Origin: an uncultured Clostridia bacterium | GTDB lineage: Bacteria; Bacillota; Clostridia; TANB77; CAG-508 | DNA: 64,000 nt | Direction of reading: 5' to 3' | Assembly (NCBI GenBank): GCA_934162535.1 | Contig: CAKPJC010000003.1 | Span: 1 to 64,000, forward strand | Part shown: piece after piece, positions 15,647 to 23,973 of the stretch | Layout of the letters: each line of letters begins with the position of its first letter | Position numbering within the stretch: the stretch's first letter is position 1 | Made by a program: the position numbers and the translations under genes | The notes under the pieces: model-generated | What the model was told of the DNA's origin: nothing | The model's database searches: none | What the model saw: only the letters and a program-made list of their open reading frames with translations

Positions 15647-17719
15647 CTATGCTTTTATTCTTTTCATTCCACTTGTTGTTTTACATATTATTTTATCAAA
15701 TACCATTAAGAACGCTGGTAATACTGTTATTACTGTAATCATACTTATTATTGCGCCTCTTGACATTAGAGTACATAGTGAACCTATCATTTCTATTTGT
15801 GAATAAGCTCCAACTCCAAATGTTGCACCAAAGAAACATAATCCACTAACTATTATTGATTGTATTGATGCACCTAATGCATTATCTATTGCCATACGTT
15901 TGTCTTGACCTTCCATTCTTGCCGTTTTATATCTTGTTGTTATTAATATTGCATAATCTATTGTTGCTCCTAATTGTATTGTTCCTATTACAATTGATGC
16001 TATAAATGGAAGTACTGTTCCTGTATATGCTGGTATTCCCATGTTTATGAATATTGCAAATTCTATAACCGCAATTAGTATAATTGGTAAACTTACTGAT
16101 TTTATTACAATTATCATTATTATGAATATTATTCCGATTGATACTGAATTTACACTATTGAAATCATGATTACTTATTTCTACCAAGTCTTTCATTAATG
16201 GTCCTTCTCCTGCAAGTATTGCTGTATCATCATATTGTTTTATTATATTATTTACTTCAGCTATTTGGTTGTTTAATTCGTCTGTTGCAACTTCATATTT
16301 TGAATTTACAATTATCATTTGATAATTATTTTTTTCAAATACTGATTTTATATCATCTGATAACATCTCTTTTGGAATATTTGTTGCTTGTGATATTCTT
16401 GAATAACTTAATGTCCATTCTATTCCATCAAGGTTTTCTATCTTATCTAACATCTCATTCAACTTATAATCTGGCATATCTTTATTTACTAATAATACCT
16501 CTGTTGATACCATATTAAATTTATTTTCAAGCTCTGTATTTGCAACTATACTTTGTAGATTATCTGGCAATGACTTTGTTAGGTTGTAATATGTTTCTGT
16601 ATGTGTATATCCATATATCGCAAGTGGTAATATTGCTATAAATGCTACTATTATTGCCTTATAATGTTTTATATTGAAGTTTTTTAATCTTGTGAATTTT
16701 GGTAATATTTCTTTATGACTTGTTTTTTCTATTGCTTTGTCAAATATTAATAGCATTGCTGGTAATATTGTTACAACACTTATTACTCCAAATAGTACAC
16801 CTTTTGCCATTACTAAACCAATGTCTTTTCCAAGTGTTAAATTCATGCTACATAATGCTAAGAATCCTGCTATTGTTGTTGCTGAACTTCCTACAATTGA
16901 TACTAATGTTTTTGATATTGCATGTGCCATTGCTTCATCTATATTTGGATTTTTTTCCTTTTCCACTTTATAGCTATGATATAGGAATATTGCAAAGTCC
17001 ATTGTTACACCTAATTGTAATACCGCACTTATCGCCTTTGTTATATATGATATTTGACCAAGTGCCACATTTGTTCCCATATTATATAATATTGCTATTC
17101 CAATATTTGCCAACATAAATATTGGTGCTAGATATGAATCAAGTGCTAATTGTAATATTATGAAACATAGCACAACCGCAATTGTTACATATACCACTAT
17201 TTCTGAATTTGCTAAGTCTCTTGTATCTATAACTACTGCTGACATTCCACTTATTTTACATCTATCATCTGTGATTTCTCTAAGATGTTCAATTGTTTTT
17301 AATGTTGTATCATCTGATATTCCATCTTTAAATGTTACTAATATTGGTGTAGCTCCATCTTTATATACTTTTTCTTTTACTTCATCTGTTAGCATTTCTA
17401 GGGGAATTGATGTACCTGTTACATCTGATATCCCAATAACTTTTTCTACATTTTCTGTGTTTCTAAATTCGTCTTCTAGTTCTATCATTTCTTGTGTACT
17501 CATTCCATCAAGGACAACTACTGAAAATGCACCCATGTCAAAGTCGTTTGCTAAAATTTCTTGACCTTTTAATGTTTCTATATCATCAGGTAAATATACT
17601 AAGATGTCATAGTTTATTCTTGTTGCTTTCATTCCTATTATTGAAGGTATAATTAATAATAATGCTATTATTAATATTATTTTTTTGTGTTTACATATAA
17701 ATTTTCCGAACTTTTCCAT
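15647..17719 (-). CDS. MMPL/RND-family transporter
   Basis: The 690-residue product has the duplicated RND layout. An N-terminal membrane helix (residues 14-30) precedes a large extracytoplasmic loop, then a block of membrane helices with LGVTMDFAIFLYHSYK, a second helix and loop, and a second block with LGATIDYAILITTRYK. The acidic residue in each GxTxD motif is the expected proton-relay site. MMPL proteins export lipids, surface polymers or toxic compounds. The gene starts with AGAGAGGAG upstream and is divergent from the TetR gene, which very likely represses it. Confidence 0.9.
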   Translation of the reverse strand: MEKFGKFICKHKKIILIIALLLIIPSIIGMKATRINYDILVYLPDDIETLKGQEILANDFDMGAFSVVVLDGMSTQEMIELEDEFRNTENVEKVIGISDVTGTSIPLEMLTDEVKEKVYKDGATPILVTFKDGISDDTTLKTIEHLREITDDRCKISGMSAVVIDTRDLANSEIVVYVTIAVVLCFIILQLALDSYLAPIFMLANIGIAILYNMGTNVALGQISYITKAISAVLQLGVTMDFAIFLYHSYKVEKEKNPNIDEAMAHAISKTLVSIVGSSATTIAGFLALCSMNLTLGKDIGLVMAKGVLFGVISVVTILPAMLLIFDKAIEKTSHKEILPKFTRLKNFNIKHYKAIIVAFIAILPLAIYGYTHTETYYNLTKSLPDNLQSIVANTELENKFNMVSTEVLLVNKDMPDYKLNEMLDKIENLDGIEWTLSYSRISQATNIPKEMLSDDIKSVFEKNNYQMIIVNSKYEVATDELNNQIAEVNNIIKQYDDTAILAGEGPLMKDLVEISNHDFNSVNSVSIGIIFIIMIIVIKSVSLPIILIAVIEFAIFINMGIPAYTGTVLPFIASIVIGTIQLGATIDYAILITTRYKTARMEGQDKRMAIDNALGASIQSIIVSGLCFFGATFGVGAYSQIEMIGSLCTLMSRGAIISMITVITVLPAFLMVFDKIICKTTSGMKRIKA

Positions 17720-17736
17720 AATCTCTCCTCTCTTTA

Positions 17737-17749
17737 TGACTATTGGTCA
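17737..17749. promoter_or_regulatory. TetR operator candidate 1
   Basis: TGACTATTGGTCA, a near-palindrome, downstream of the -10 of the MMPL promoter. Confidence 0.6.
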
Positions 17750-17757
17750 CTTTTATT

Positions 17758-17786
17758 ATTATAGTACGATTATGACTGTTAGTCAA
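17758..17786 (-). promoter_or_regulatory. SigA promoter of the MMPL operon
   Basis: TTGACT (17786-17781), a 17-nt spacer and TATAAT (17763-17758) on the minus strand. The -35 lies inside operator 2, consistent with repression by occlusion. Confidence 0.8.
17773..17785. promoter_or_regulatory. TetR operator candidate 2
   Basis: TGACTGTTAGTCA, starting 36 bp from operator 1 and overlapping the -35 of the MMPL promoter. Confidence 0.65.
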
Positions 17787-17823
17787 TACTTTTTACCATT
17801 TTTTTAATATTTTTTCCAAAATA

Positions 17824-17839
17824 TTGACCAATCGTTCAA
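17824..17839. promoter_or_regulatory. TetR operator candidate 3 and tetR -35 region
   Basis: TTGACCAATCGTTCAA has the half-site complementary to ATTGGTCA of operator 1. TTGACC also serves as a -35 for the plus strand, with AATAAT 17 nt downstream, pointing to autoregulation of the TetR gene. Confidence 0.6.
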
Positions 17840-17889
17840 TTTGTGTAATAATATAATTATATATTTTGAAATAAGGAATGTGATTATAT

Positions 17890-18483
17890 ATGAAAAATAG
17901 TGAATTAAAAAATGATAAAGAAAATAGATTATTAAATACAGGGTTTAAATTATTTATAGAAAAAGGAATCAAAGATACTTCAATTCAAGATATTGTTGAT
18001 GAAGCAAATGTTGCAAAAGGAACCTTTTATTTATATTTTAAGGATAAATATGAATTAAGAGATATTTTAATTGCCAAAAAGTCTATGGCATTATTCAATG
18101 ATGCTATAAATGCTTTGCACCATAGCTATATAAAAAACTTTGCTGATCAAATTATTTTTGTTATAAATTTTATTATTGATGAATTGGCAAAATCCCCTTT
18201 ATTGTTAAAATTTATCTCTAAAAATTTATCTTGGGGAGTTTATAGTCAAACTGTATTAAAATTATATGATACAGATAAAACTTCAGATAACAGTATGATT
18301 TCATTATTTTTAAATGGTGTAAAAGAAAATGATATTAAATTAAAAAATCCAGGTGTTACTCTTTATATGATAGTAGAGTTAGTAAGTTCAACTTGTTTTA
18401 ATTCAATCTTATATAAAGAGCCTCTTCCAATTGAAGAGTTTAAACCATATTTATACGATTTAATAAGAGATTTATTGAGTTAA
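17890..18483 (+). CDS. TetR/AcrR-family transcriptional regulator
   Basis: The 197-residue product has the N-terminal TetR helix-turn-helix (TSIQDIVDEANVAKGTFYLYFKDKYELRDIL, about residues 36-66). The divergent C-terminal ligand domain contains a mostly hydrophobic segment near residues 90-115. It is transcribed away from the MMPL operon, with three operator-like sites in the 170-bp gap. The ligand is probably a substrate or inducer of the transporter (inference). Confidence 0.92.
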   Translation: MKNSELKNDKENRLLNTGFKLFIEKGIKDTSIQDIVDEANVAKGTFYLYFKDKYELRDILIAKKSMALFNDAINALHHSYIKNFADQIIFVINFIIDELAKSPLLLKFISKNLSWGVYSQTVLKLYDTDKTSDNSMISLFLNGVKENDIKLKNPGVTLYMIVELVSSTCFNSILYKEPLPIEEFKPYLYDLIRDLLS

Positions 18484-18503
18484 TACTCACTCACAAAAAT
18501 AAA

Positions 18504-18550
18504 AACCTATAAAGGAGACTGTCTTTTTTTAACAGTCCTCTTTATAGGTT
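18504..18550. terminator. Bidirectional terminator between tetR and virD4
   Basis: Long stem AACCTATAAAGGAGACTG / CAGTCCTCTTTATAGGTT (one bulge) with a T-rich loop. It lies just past the TetR stop and also beyond the 3' end of the convergent VirD4 gene. Confidence 0.75.
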
Positions 18551-18580
18551 ACATTTTACAGATTTATAGGGTTTTTATTT

Positions 18581-20620
18581 TTAATTATTGTCATCCATAG
18601 GACCAAATAATTCATCAAATTTTGCCTCTAATTCCTTTTGTAAATCATATGAATCTTCTTCTTGCACTATATTATTATTTGGTACTTCTTTTGGTTTTTC
18701 TTCCAAATCTATATCAAACATACTATCTATTGATTGTATTTCTTCCTTTTTTGGCTCTATTATTTTAGCTTTTGGTTGTACGTCTTTTTTGGGCTCTTGT
18801 TTTTTGTTTTCAGTCGGAGCATCATCAAATAAATCATCTAATGAATCAACTTTTAAATTTTCTACTTCTTTTCCTGTTTTGTCCTCTTCCCATGGATTAT
18901 ATGGATTAAATTTTCTCCAATTTCCTCTTTTTATTTCTCCAACATCATTATGACTTATCTTGTTTTTTTCTAGCTCACTTTTTATCTTTTTATGTTTAAA
19001 ATAATAGAACTTATTTGCCTTTACAGGTTTTATTCCTTTTTCAAATATTATACATAAGTCATTATCCATCCTTCTTAATTCATCTGGTGTCATTAATGCT
19101 CTTGCCATCACTTGATCTGATTTACTTAATCCTGTTCTAAAATATTGTCTGTCTTTATTTATTGATATACTATCTCTTTCTATTGTCTTTTCTCCTAATG
19201 CTTTTGAGAAGTATTCTACAGTTTTATATGAGTTACTTCCTAAAAATACATGTGTATCACAGTTACCCATAATTGTTTCATATGATTTTTCATATACTGC
19301 TTCCAATTGATCTAAGTTTTGTAATATAACACTAAATGATATTCCTCTACTTCTTGATGTTGATATCTTTTTATCAAAATCTGGTACCTTACCTATATTG
19401 GCAAACTCATCTAGTATAAAGTATGTTGGTACTTTAAGTCTTTTATTTTCGTTAGCATCAGCAAAGTTATATAACTGTTGAATCATTTGTGAAAAGAATA
19501 TTGTTAATAAGAAATCATATGCTGTATGTGTATCTGATGATATAACATATACTGCTGTTTTTTTGTTTCCTATTTCTTCAAAGTTTATTGTATCTGTTGA
19601 TGTAACTTCTGCAATTTCCTTTGAATCAAATTTACCAAGCTTTGACTGTAATGTACTTAATATTGAACTATATGTCTTTTCTGGTGCTATTTCAATAGAT
19701 TTATAATTCATTCTCGCTGGGTGATCATATGGTAGTTTACTTATTAATTCTGTAAGTAAATTGCTTCCTCCATTTGAGTTTGCAGCTCTTACAAGTTCAG
19801 CACAACTTGCTAAGTTTTGTTCTTCTTCTGGTCTTGTTGCTATTAAATAATATATTAATGCTTTTAGCAACATTTCCGCAGAGTCATCCCAGAATGGATC
19901 AGAGCCACCATCTCCAGTCTTTTGTCCTTTTACTATTGTATTTGCAATTATATCTACGTCTATTTCAGATGAAATGTGCATTAATGGATTGTATCCATCA
20001 CTATCTTGTGGTTTTACAAGATTTAATACTTTTATTTCATATCCATTTGCTTTTAAATAACCTGCTGTTTTGTCATATAATTCTCCTTTTGGATCTGTAA
20101 ATACATATGAACCCAGCATTTGATAAGCATTTGGTATTGAATATGATGCTGATTTACCAGAACCTGAACCTCCGACTACTAATACATTGACATTTCCTAT
20201 TTTATCTACTGGTAGATAATTTTCCTCTGCCAATACCATTCCTTTTTTATTACTTAATACTTGATATTGTTCTCCATTTTTACTCCAGTCACTTGAGCCA
20301 TATTCAAAATCTGTGTACTCATTTTTTGGTGCAGTTCTAGCAATTCCTATTACGAAAAACAATACATATATTATTGTAAATCCTCCAAGTGATTTTAAAT
20401 ATGATTGCATTAGATGTAATTTTGCTATATCGCCTAATCCTTTGAATGGATTTTTCATTGCTTCTACAAATGCGGTTATTACATTTTGTCCATTTGCACC
20501 TGCATTATAGCTAAGTACTATTGGCACGATTAATACTATGGCTGCAAAAAGCCATAGTATTCCAAAAATTATAAAATATTTTTTATTTCTTCTTATTGCA
20601 CCTTCTAATTTATAGTTCAT
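18581..20620 (-). CDS. VirD4/TraG-type coupling ATPase
   Basis: The 679-residue product has two N-terminal membrane helices (about residues 15-37 and 78-94). Walker A is GGSGSGKSAS (about 149-158) and Walker B is YFILDEFANIG, with the TraG/TraD signature SRGISFSVILQNLDQLEAVY between these and the C-terminus. An acidic, lysine-rich tail of about 120 residues follows. Coupling proteins deliver DNA or proteins to a type IV secretion channel at the inner face of the membrane. The rest of the T4SS is at 44.9-59.0 kb, not adjacent. No relaxase is near. The acidic tail may select substrates (inference). Confidence 0.93.
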   Translation of the reverse strand: MNYKLEGAIRRNKKYFIIFGILWLFAAIVLIVPIVLSYNAGANGQNVITAFVEAMKNPFKGLGDIAKLHLMQSYLKSLGGFTIIYVLFFVIGIARTAPKNEYTDFEYGSSDWSKNGEQYQVLSNKKGMVLAEENYLPVDKIGNVNVLVVGGSGSGKSASYSIPNAYQMLGSYVFTDPKGELYDKTAGYLKANGYEIKVLNLVKPQDSDGYNPLMHISSEIDVDIIANTIVKGQKTGDGGSDPFWDDSAEMLLKALIYYLIATRPEEEQNLASCAELVRAANSNGGSNLLTELISKLPYDHPARMNYKSIEIAPEKTYSSILSTLQSKLGKFDSKEIAEVTSTDTINFEEIGNKKTAVYVISSDTHTAYDFLLTIFFSQMIQQLYNFADANENKRLKVPTYFILDEFANIGKVPDFDKKISTSRSRGISFSVILQNLDQLEAVYEKSYETIMGNCDTHVFLGSNSYKTVEYFSKALGEKTIERDSISINKDRQYFRTGLSKSDQVMARALMTPDELRRMDNDLCIIFEKGIKPVKANKFYYFKHKKIKSELEKNKISHNDVGEIKRGNWRKFNPYNPWEEDKTGKEVENLKVDSLDDLFDDAPTENKKQEPKKDVQPKAKIIEPKKEEIQSIDSMFDIDLEEKPKEVPNNNIVQEEDSYDLQKELEAKFDELFGPMDDNN

Positions 20621-20644
20621 TTATAAACTCACCTTCTCTTTAGT

Positions 20645-20878
20645 TTAGTGTATCATTTCTTTATCACCTTTGTTTTTGTTTTTTGGTTTTCCACCTGGGT
20701 ATGCTTTTATTGATATAAACTCTCCTGCTCTTAGTTGTGATGTTTGTATAAATATTTTTCCTCTTGCATTAAGCTCTTTTGAGTTTGTTATTTCAGCTCC
20801 CATTCCTGTTATTACTGTTTTTTCATTAATCCCAGCACCTTTTCCGGTTTTTCTACCATTCGCTGTGCTATTTACCAT
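20645..20878 (-). CDS. 77-residue protein of unknown function in virD4 operon
   Basis: ATG with AAGGAGGC upstream. The sequence is Gly/Lys-rich at the start (TANGRKTGKGAGINEKTV), then ARGKIFIQTSQLRAGEFISIKAY, and a basic tail. It has no membrane segment. It sits between the 20893 gene and virD4 with 14 and 24 bp gaps, so it is co-transcribed. I do not recognise it; the beta-like pattern could suit a small accessory protein. Confidence 0.65.
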   Translation of the reverse strand: MVNSTANGRKTGKGAGINEKTVITGMGAEITNSKELNARGKIFIQTSQLRAGEFISIKAYPGGKPKNKNKGDKEMIH

Positions 20879-20892
20879 AGTAAATTGCCTCC

Positions 20893-21414
20893 TTATTCTT
20901 CTTCAGATCTTACTTCAAATGCAAAGTAAGATTTGTTTGGTTTTAATTTACATCTTCCTTTTACTTTATTTTCTTTTTCATCAAAATAAAGTCTAGGCTT
21001 TAATTCTTCTGTAGTTTCTGGGTCTATAACACATATGTCTCTTTTCATGTTTGGTGTATAGTTAAAATCATTAAACTCTTTCTCTTCCTCTGAATACAAA
21101 GTATTAAATCTGAATGGAGTTGGTTTTTTTGATATTCTAACTTCATCTCCAATTAGTATTCCTGTATTTATTACTACATTTTCGTTTCCGAATGATAGTA
21201 TTACTAATTGATTTCCTTCTGGTTGTGGCTCGTCAATATAAAAAGTTTTTCTTTTTGCTTCGCCTCTTAATTCTTCTGTAAAATCTAGTCTTTCTACAGT
21301 GTATTTTGGATATTCCTTTAAAAATTCTTTTTCAGTTTTATTTATTTGATAAATTACTGTGTTTACTCCTTTTGGATCTGTTATACTAAAATGTTTTCCT
21401 TGTAACATATCCAT
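20893..21414 (-). CDS. 173-residue cytosolic protein of unknown function in virD4 operon
   Basis: The start is taken at MDMLQGKHFS (21414), placed 7-8 nt after GAGGTG; five upstream codons are in frame but would overlap that site. The protein is predicted soluble, with alternating charged and hydrophobic segments and a C-terminus FAFEVRSEEE. No catalytic motif is visible. It is the first gene of the virD4 operon after a consensus promoter and might be a chaperone or adaptor for T4SS substrates (inference only). Confidence 0.65.
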   Translation of the reverse strand: MDMLQGKHFSITDPKGVNTVIYQINKTEKEFLKEYPKYTVERLDFTEELRGEAKRKTFYIDEPQPEGNQLVILSFGNENVVINTGILIGDEVRISKKPTPFRFNTLYSEEEKEFNDFNYTPNMKRDICVIDPETTEELKPRLYFDEKENKVKGRCKLKPNKSYFAFEVRSEEE

Positions 21415-21481
21415 ATTTTTACACCTCATTCCTATGATTTCAATCCATAGTTTATCTTATGTTTACGAACTCACATAATTC

Positions 21482-21510
21482 ATTATAGCAAATTTCACTC
21501 TTTTTGTCAA
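21482..21510 (-). promoter_or_regulatory. Consensus SigA promoter of the virD4 operon
   Basis: Perfect TTGACA (21510-21505), 17-nt spacer and TATAAT (21487-21482) on the minus strand. A promoter this strong suggests constitutive expression unless repressed. Confidence 0.85.
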
Positions 21511-21542
21511 TACTATCGTGCTTTTTCGATATTTTGCTAAAT

Positions 21543-22430
21543 TTAGACTCTTCTAGGATTAAATTTTGATATTTGTTTTAGTTTTTTAAATATTTCCGTT
21601 TCCTCTTTTGTTAGTTTTTCTGGTACTACTATTTCTATTTGTGCAATTAATTTGCCTCTTTCTCCTTGAACATTTTTGTACCCTTTTTCTGGTATCTCTA
21701 TTGTTGTTCCTGATTGTGTACCGTTTGGTATAAATATTTGTGTTTTTGTATCATCTATTGACTCAACTTTTGCTTTTGCCCCTAATGCCGCTTCCCACGG
21801 AGATATTGGTATTGTTGTATATAAGTCATTTCCATTTAATTTGTATTTTTTTCCATTTTCAATATTGATTTTTATGTACAAATCGCCATTTTTTCCACCG
21901 TTTTTTCCTTCTTTTCCTTGTCCTATTATTCTTATTTGCTCGCCATTTTTTATTCCTTCTGGAACTTGCACTGTTATTGCTTTATCTTTTCCTTCTATGT
22001 CTTTTAATACTATTTTTTTGTCAACACCGTAAAATCCTTCTTCTATTGATATGTTTATTGCTGTTTCTATATTTTCACCTTTTTGTGGTGGCAATTTGCT
22101 TTGTTCTATTTCTTCTTTAGCCTGATTGTTTCCAAAGAACATATTGAAGAAGTCTCCTGCCATTTCCCCTGAAGTTTTTTGTTTTGCTTTTTTTTGTTTA
22201 TTTCCTACATTATAGTTCCATGTTCTATCATATTTCCTTTTTGATGTAGAATCTGATAATACTTTATATGCTTCATTTATATCTTTTATTTTCTCCTCTG
22301 CAAGTTTGTTTCCAACATTCACATCTGGATGAAATTTTTTCGCTTGCTTTCTGTATGCTGCTTTTATTTGGTCTATTGTTACTCTACTTGTTTCTAATTC
22401 TAATATTTTGTAATAATCTTTAAATTTCAT
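21543..22430 (-). CDS. DnaJ-family co-chaperone lacking the zinc domain (CbpA type)
   Basis: The 295-residue product has a J domain (residues 4-70) with the essential HPD in KFHPDVN and the helix IV region SDSTSKRKYDRTW. A linker with KQKKAKQKTSG and a Met/Phe segment follows, then two C-terminal substrate-binding domains (EGFYGVDKKIVLKD; GDLYIKINIENG). There is no CxxCxGxG zinc region, so it is the type II/CbpA form. It stimulates DnaK and could help T4SS substrates, but it has a separate promoter region from virD4. Confidence 0.92.
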   Translation of the reverse strand: MKFKDYYKILELETSRVTIDQIKAAYRKQAKKFHPDVNVGNKLAEEKIKDINEAYKVLSDSTSKRKYDRTWNYNVGNKQKKAKQKTSGEMAGDFFNMFFGNNQAKEEIEQSKLPPQKGENIETAINISIEEGFYGVDKKIVLKDIEGKDKAITVQVPEGIKNGEQIRIIGQGKEGKNGGKNGDLYIKINIENGKKYKLNGNDLYTTIPISPWEAALGAKAKVESIDDTKTQIFIPNGTQSGTTIEIPEKGYKNVQGERGKLIAQIEIVVPEKLTKEETEIFKKLKQISKFNPRRV

Positions 22431-22485
22431 TTGACATCCTCCAAAAAATTGGTACCTGTATTATATCAATTTCTTTATAAAAAAT

Positions 22486-23862
22486 CTATAGTTTTTGACA
22501 AATTTCATAAAATTTCATCCCATTTGAAGCTTTTACTAAAACCACATCTCCCTCTTTTAATATTTCTTGTAGTTTTTTTAATATTTCTTCATTATTATTT
22601 AATAAAATCGTCTTTATTTTAGGATTTTTTTCATTTACTTTTTTTATTATGTTTTTTGATTCTTCTCCACTACAGATTAATATATCTATATTTTTTTGTG
22701 CTACTGTTTCTCCAACCTTCTCATGTAATTCCTTTGAATATTCACCAAGTTCAAACATATCTCCAAGTACGGCTATTTTTCTTGTTCCATTATGATTTTC
22801 CAAATAATTAATACTTGCTGACATTGATTCATAACTTGCGTTATAACTATCATTTATAAGTATTGCCCCATTTTGTAAAGTTCTTATATCCATTCTCTTT
22901 TTGGTCAGTTCAAATTCTTTTATTCCTTTTTTTATTTGTTCCTCTGTTAGCCCTAATACTTTTCCGACTTCTGTAGCACATAATGCATTGTATATAAAGT
23001 GTTCCCCTCCAACAGGAACTTCAATTTCTACTTTCTTATTATTTATATCTACAGTAAATTTACTGCTGTTTTCATTCATTTCAATGTCCTTTGCATTTAT
23101 CTCACTTTGATTCTCAATTCCATATGTATGTATTTCAATTTTTTCTTTGTTTTCTTCATACCATTTATGCAATAGGTCATTATCATTGTTTATTATTATT
23201 TTAGGTTTCTTCATTCCTTCTAATATTTCTAGCTTCGCTTTTAATATGTTTTCTCTTGAACCCAAATTTCCTATGTGTGATGTACCAATATTCGTTATAA
23301 CAGCTAATGTTGGTTTGGCTATTTCTGTTAGTAATGCTATCTCTCTAAAATGGTTCATCCCCATTTCTATTACCATTGCTTCATGATTTCTTAGTTTTAA
23401 AATTGTTAGTGGCAATCCTATGTTATTATTATTATTTCCCTCTGTTTTTAGTGTTTTATATTTATTGCTTACTACACTTGCCACTATATCTTTTGTGCTT
23501 GTTTTACCTACACTCCCTGTAATTGCAATAACTGGTATGTCATACATATTTCTCTTAAATTTTGCTATTTCATATAATGCTTTTAAGCTGTCTTTAACTA
23601 CAATTATTGTTTTTTCTTTATATTGTTTTTTTTCTTCTTCTGTTATTTCAATATTTTGAACTATTACTCCTGATGCCCCATTTTCTATAGCTTTTTTCCA
23701 AAATTTGCTTCCATCAAAATTTTCTCCCTTTATACCTATGTAGATGTCTCCTTGCTCTATTGTCCTTGTATCTTTTGAAAAATTTATGCATTTCATATTT
23801 TTATTTCCTGTTATTAGTCTCCCTTTTGTAACATTAATTATATCTTCTACTTTTATCTCCAT
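22486..23862 (-). CDS. murF: UDP-MurNAc-tripeptide-D-Ala-D-Ala ligase
   Basis: The 458-residue product adds D-Ala-D-Ala to the UDP-MurNAc-tripeptide, the last cytosolic step of the muropeptide. The ATP-binding loop is ITGSVGKTSTKD (about residues 113-124), then NNNNNIGLPLTIL, MGMNHFREI, and the C-terminal domain with ILINDSYNASYESM, VLGDMFELG and VLVKASNGMKF. The order and length fit MurF rather than MurE. The start ATG has GGGAGGTAAAC upstream. Confidence 0.95.
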   Translation of the reverse strand: MEIKVEDIINVTKGRLITGNKNMKCINFSKDTRTIEQGDIYIGIKGENFDGSKFWKKAIENGASGVIVQNIEITEEEKKQYKEKTIIVVKDSLKALYEIAKFKRNMYDIPVIAITGSVGKTSTKDIVASVVSNKYKTLKTEGNNNNNIGLPLTILKLRNHEAMVIEMGMNHFREIALLTEIAKPTLAVITNIGTSHIGNLGSRENILKAKLEILEGMKKPKIIINNDNDLLHKWYEENKEKIEIHTYGIENQSEINAKDIEMNENSSKFTVDINNKKVEIEVPVGGEHFIYNALCATEVGKVLGLTEEQIKKGIKEFELTKKRMDIRTLQNGAILINDSYNASYESMSASINYLENHNGTRKIAVLGDMFELGEYSKELHEKVGETVAQKNIDILICSGEESKNIIKKVNEKNPKIKTILLNNNEEILKKLQEILKEGDVVLVKASNGMKFYEICQKL

Positions 23863-23931
23863 AATTGTTTACCTCCCTAATTGTTTTACTTATTATATTC
23901 CATTTTTTTTTATTATGCAAGAATAAAAAGT

Positions 23932-23973
23932 AGAAGAAATAAAGCAGTACAAATGTACTACTTTATTTCTTCT
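23932..23973 (-). terminator. Terminator overlapping the ypeB stop codon
   Basis: Stem AGAAGAAATAAAG...CTTTATTTCTTCT with an inner AGTACA/TGTACT stem; it begins within the ypeB stop and may serve both strands. Confidence 0.75.

Noticed and set aside
16198..17118. Long plus-strand hydrophobic ORFs opposite the MMPL gene
   Set aside because: Leu/His/Tyr-rich antisense frames without ribosome sites; membrane-like character reflects the complement of AT-rich membrane codons.
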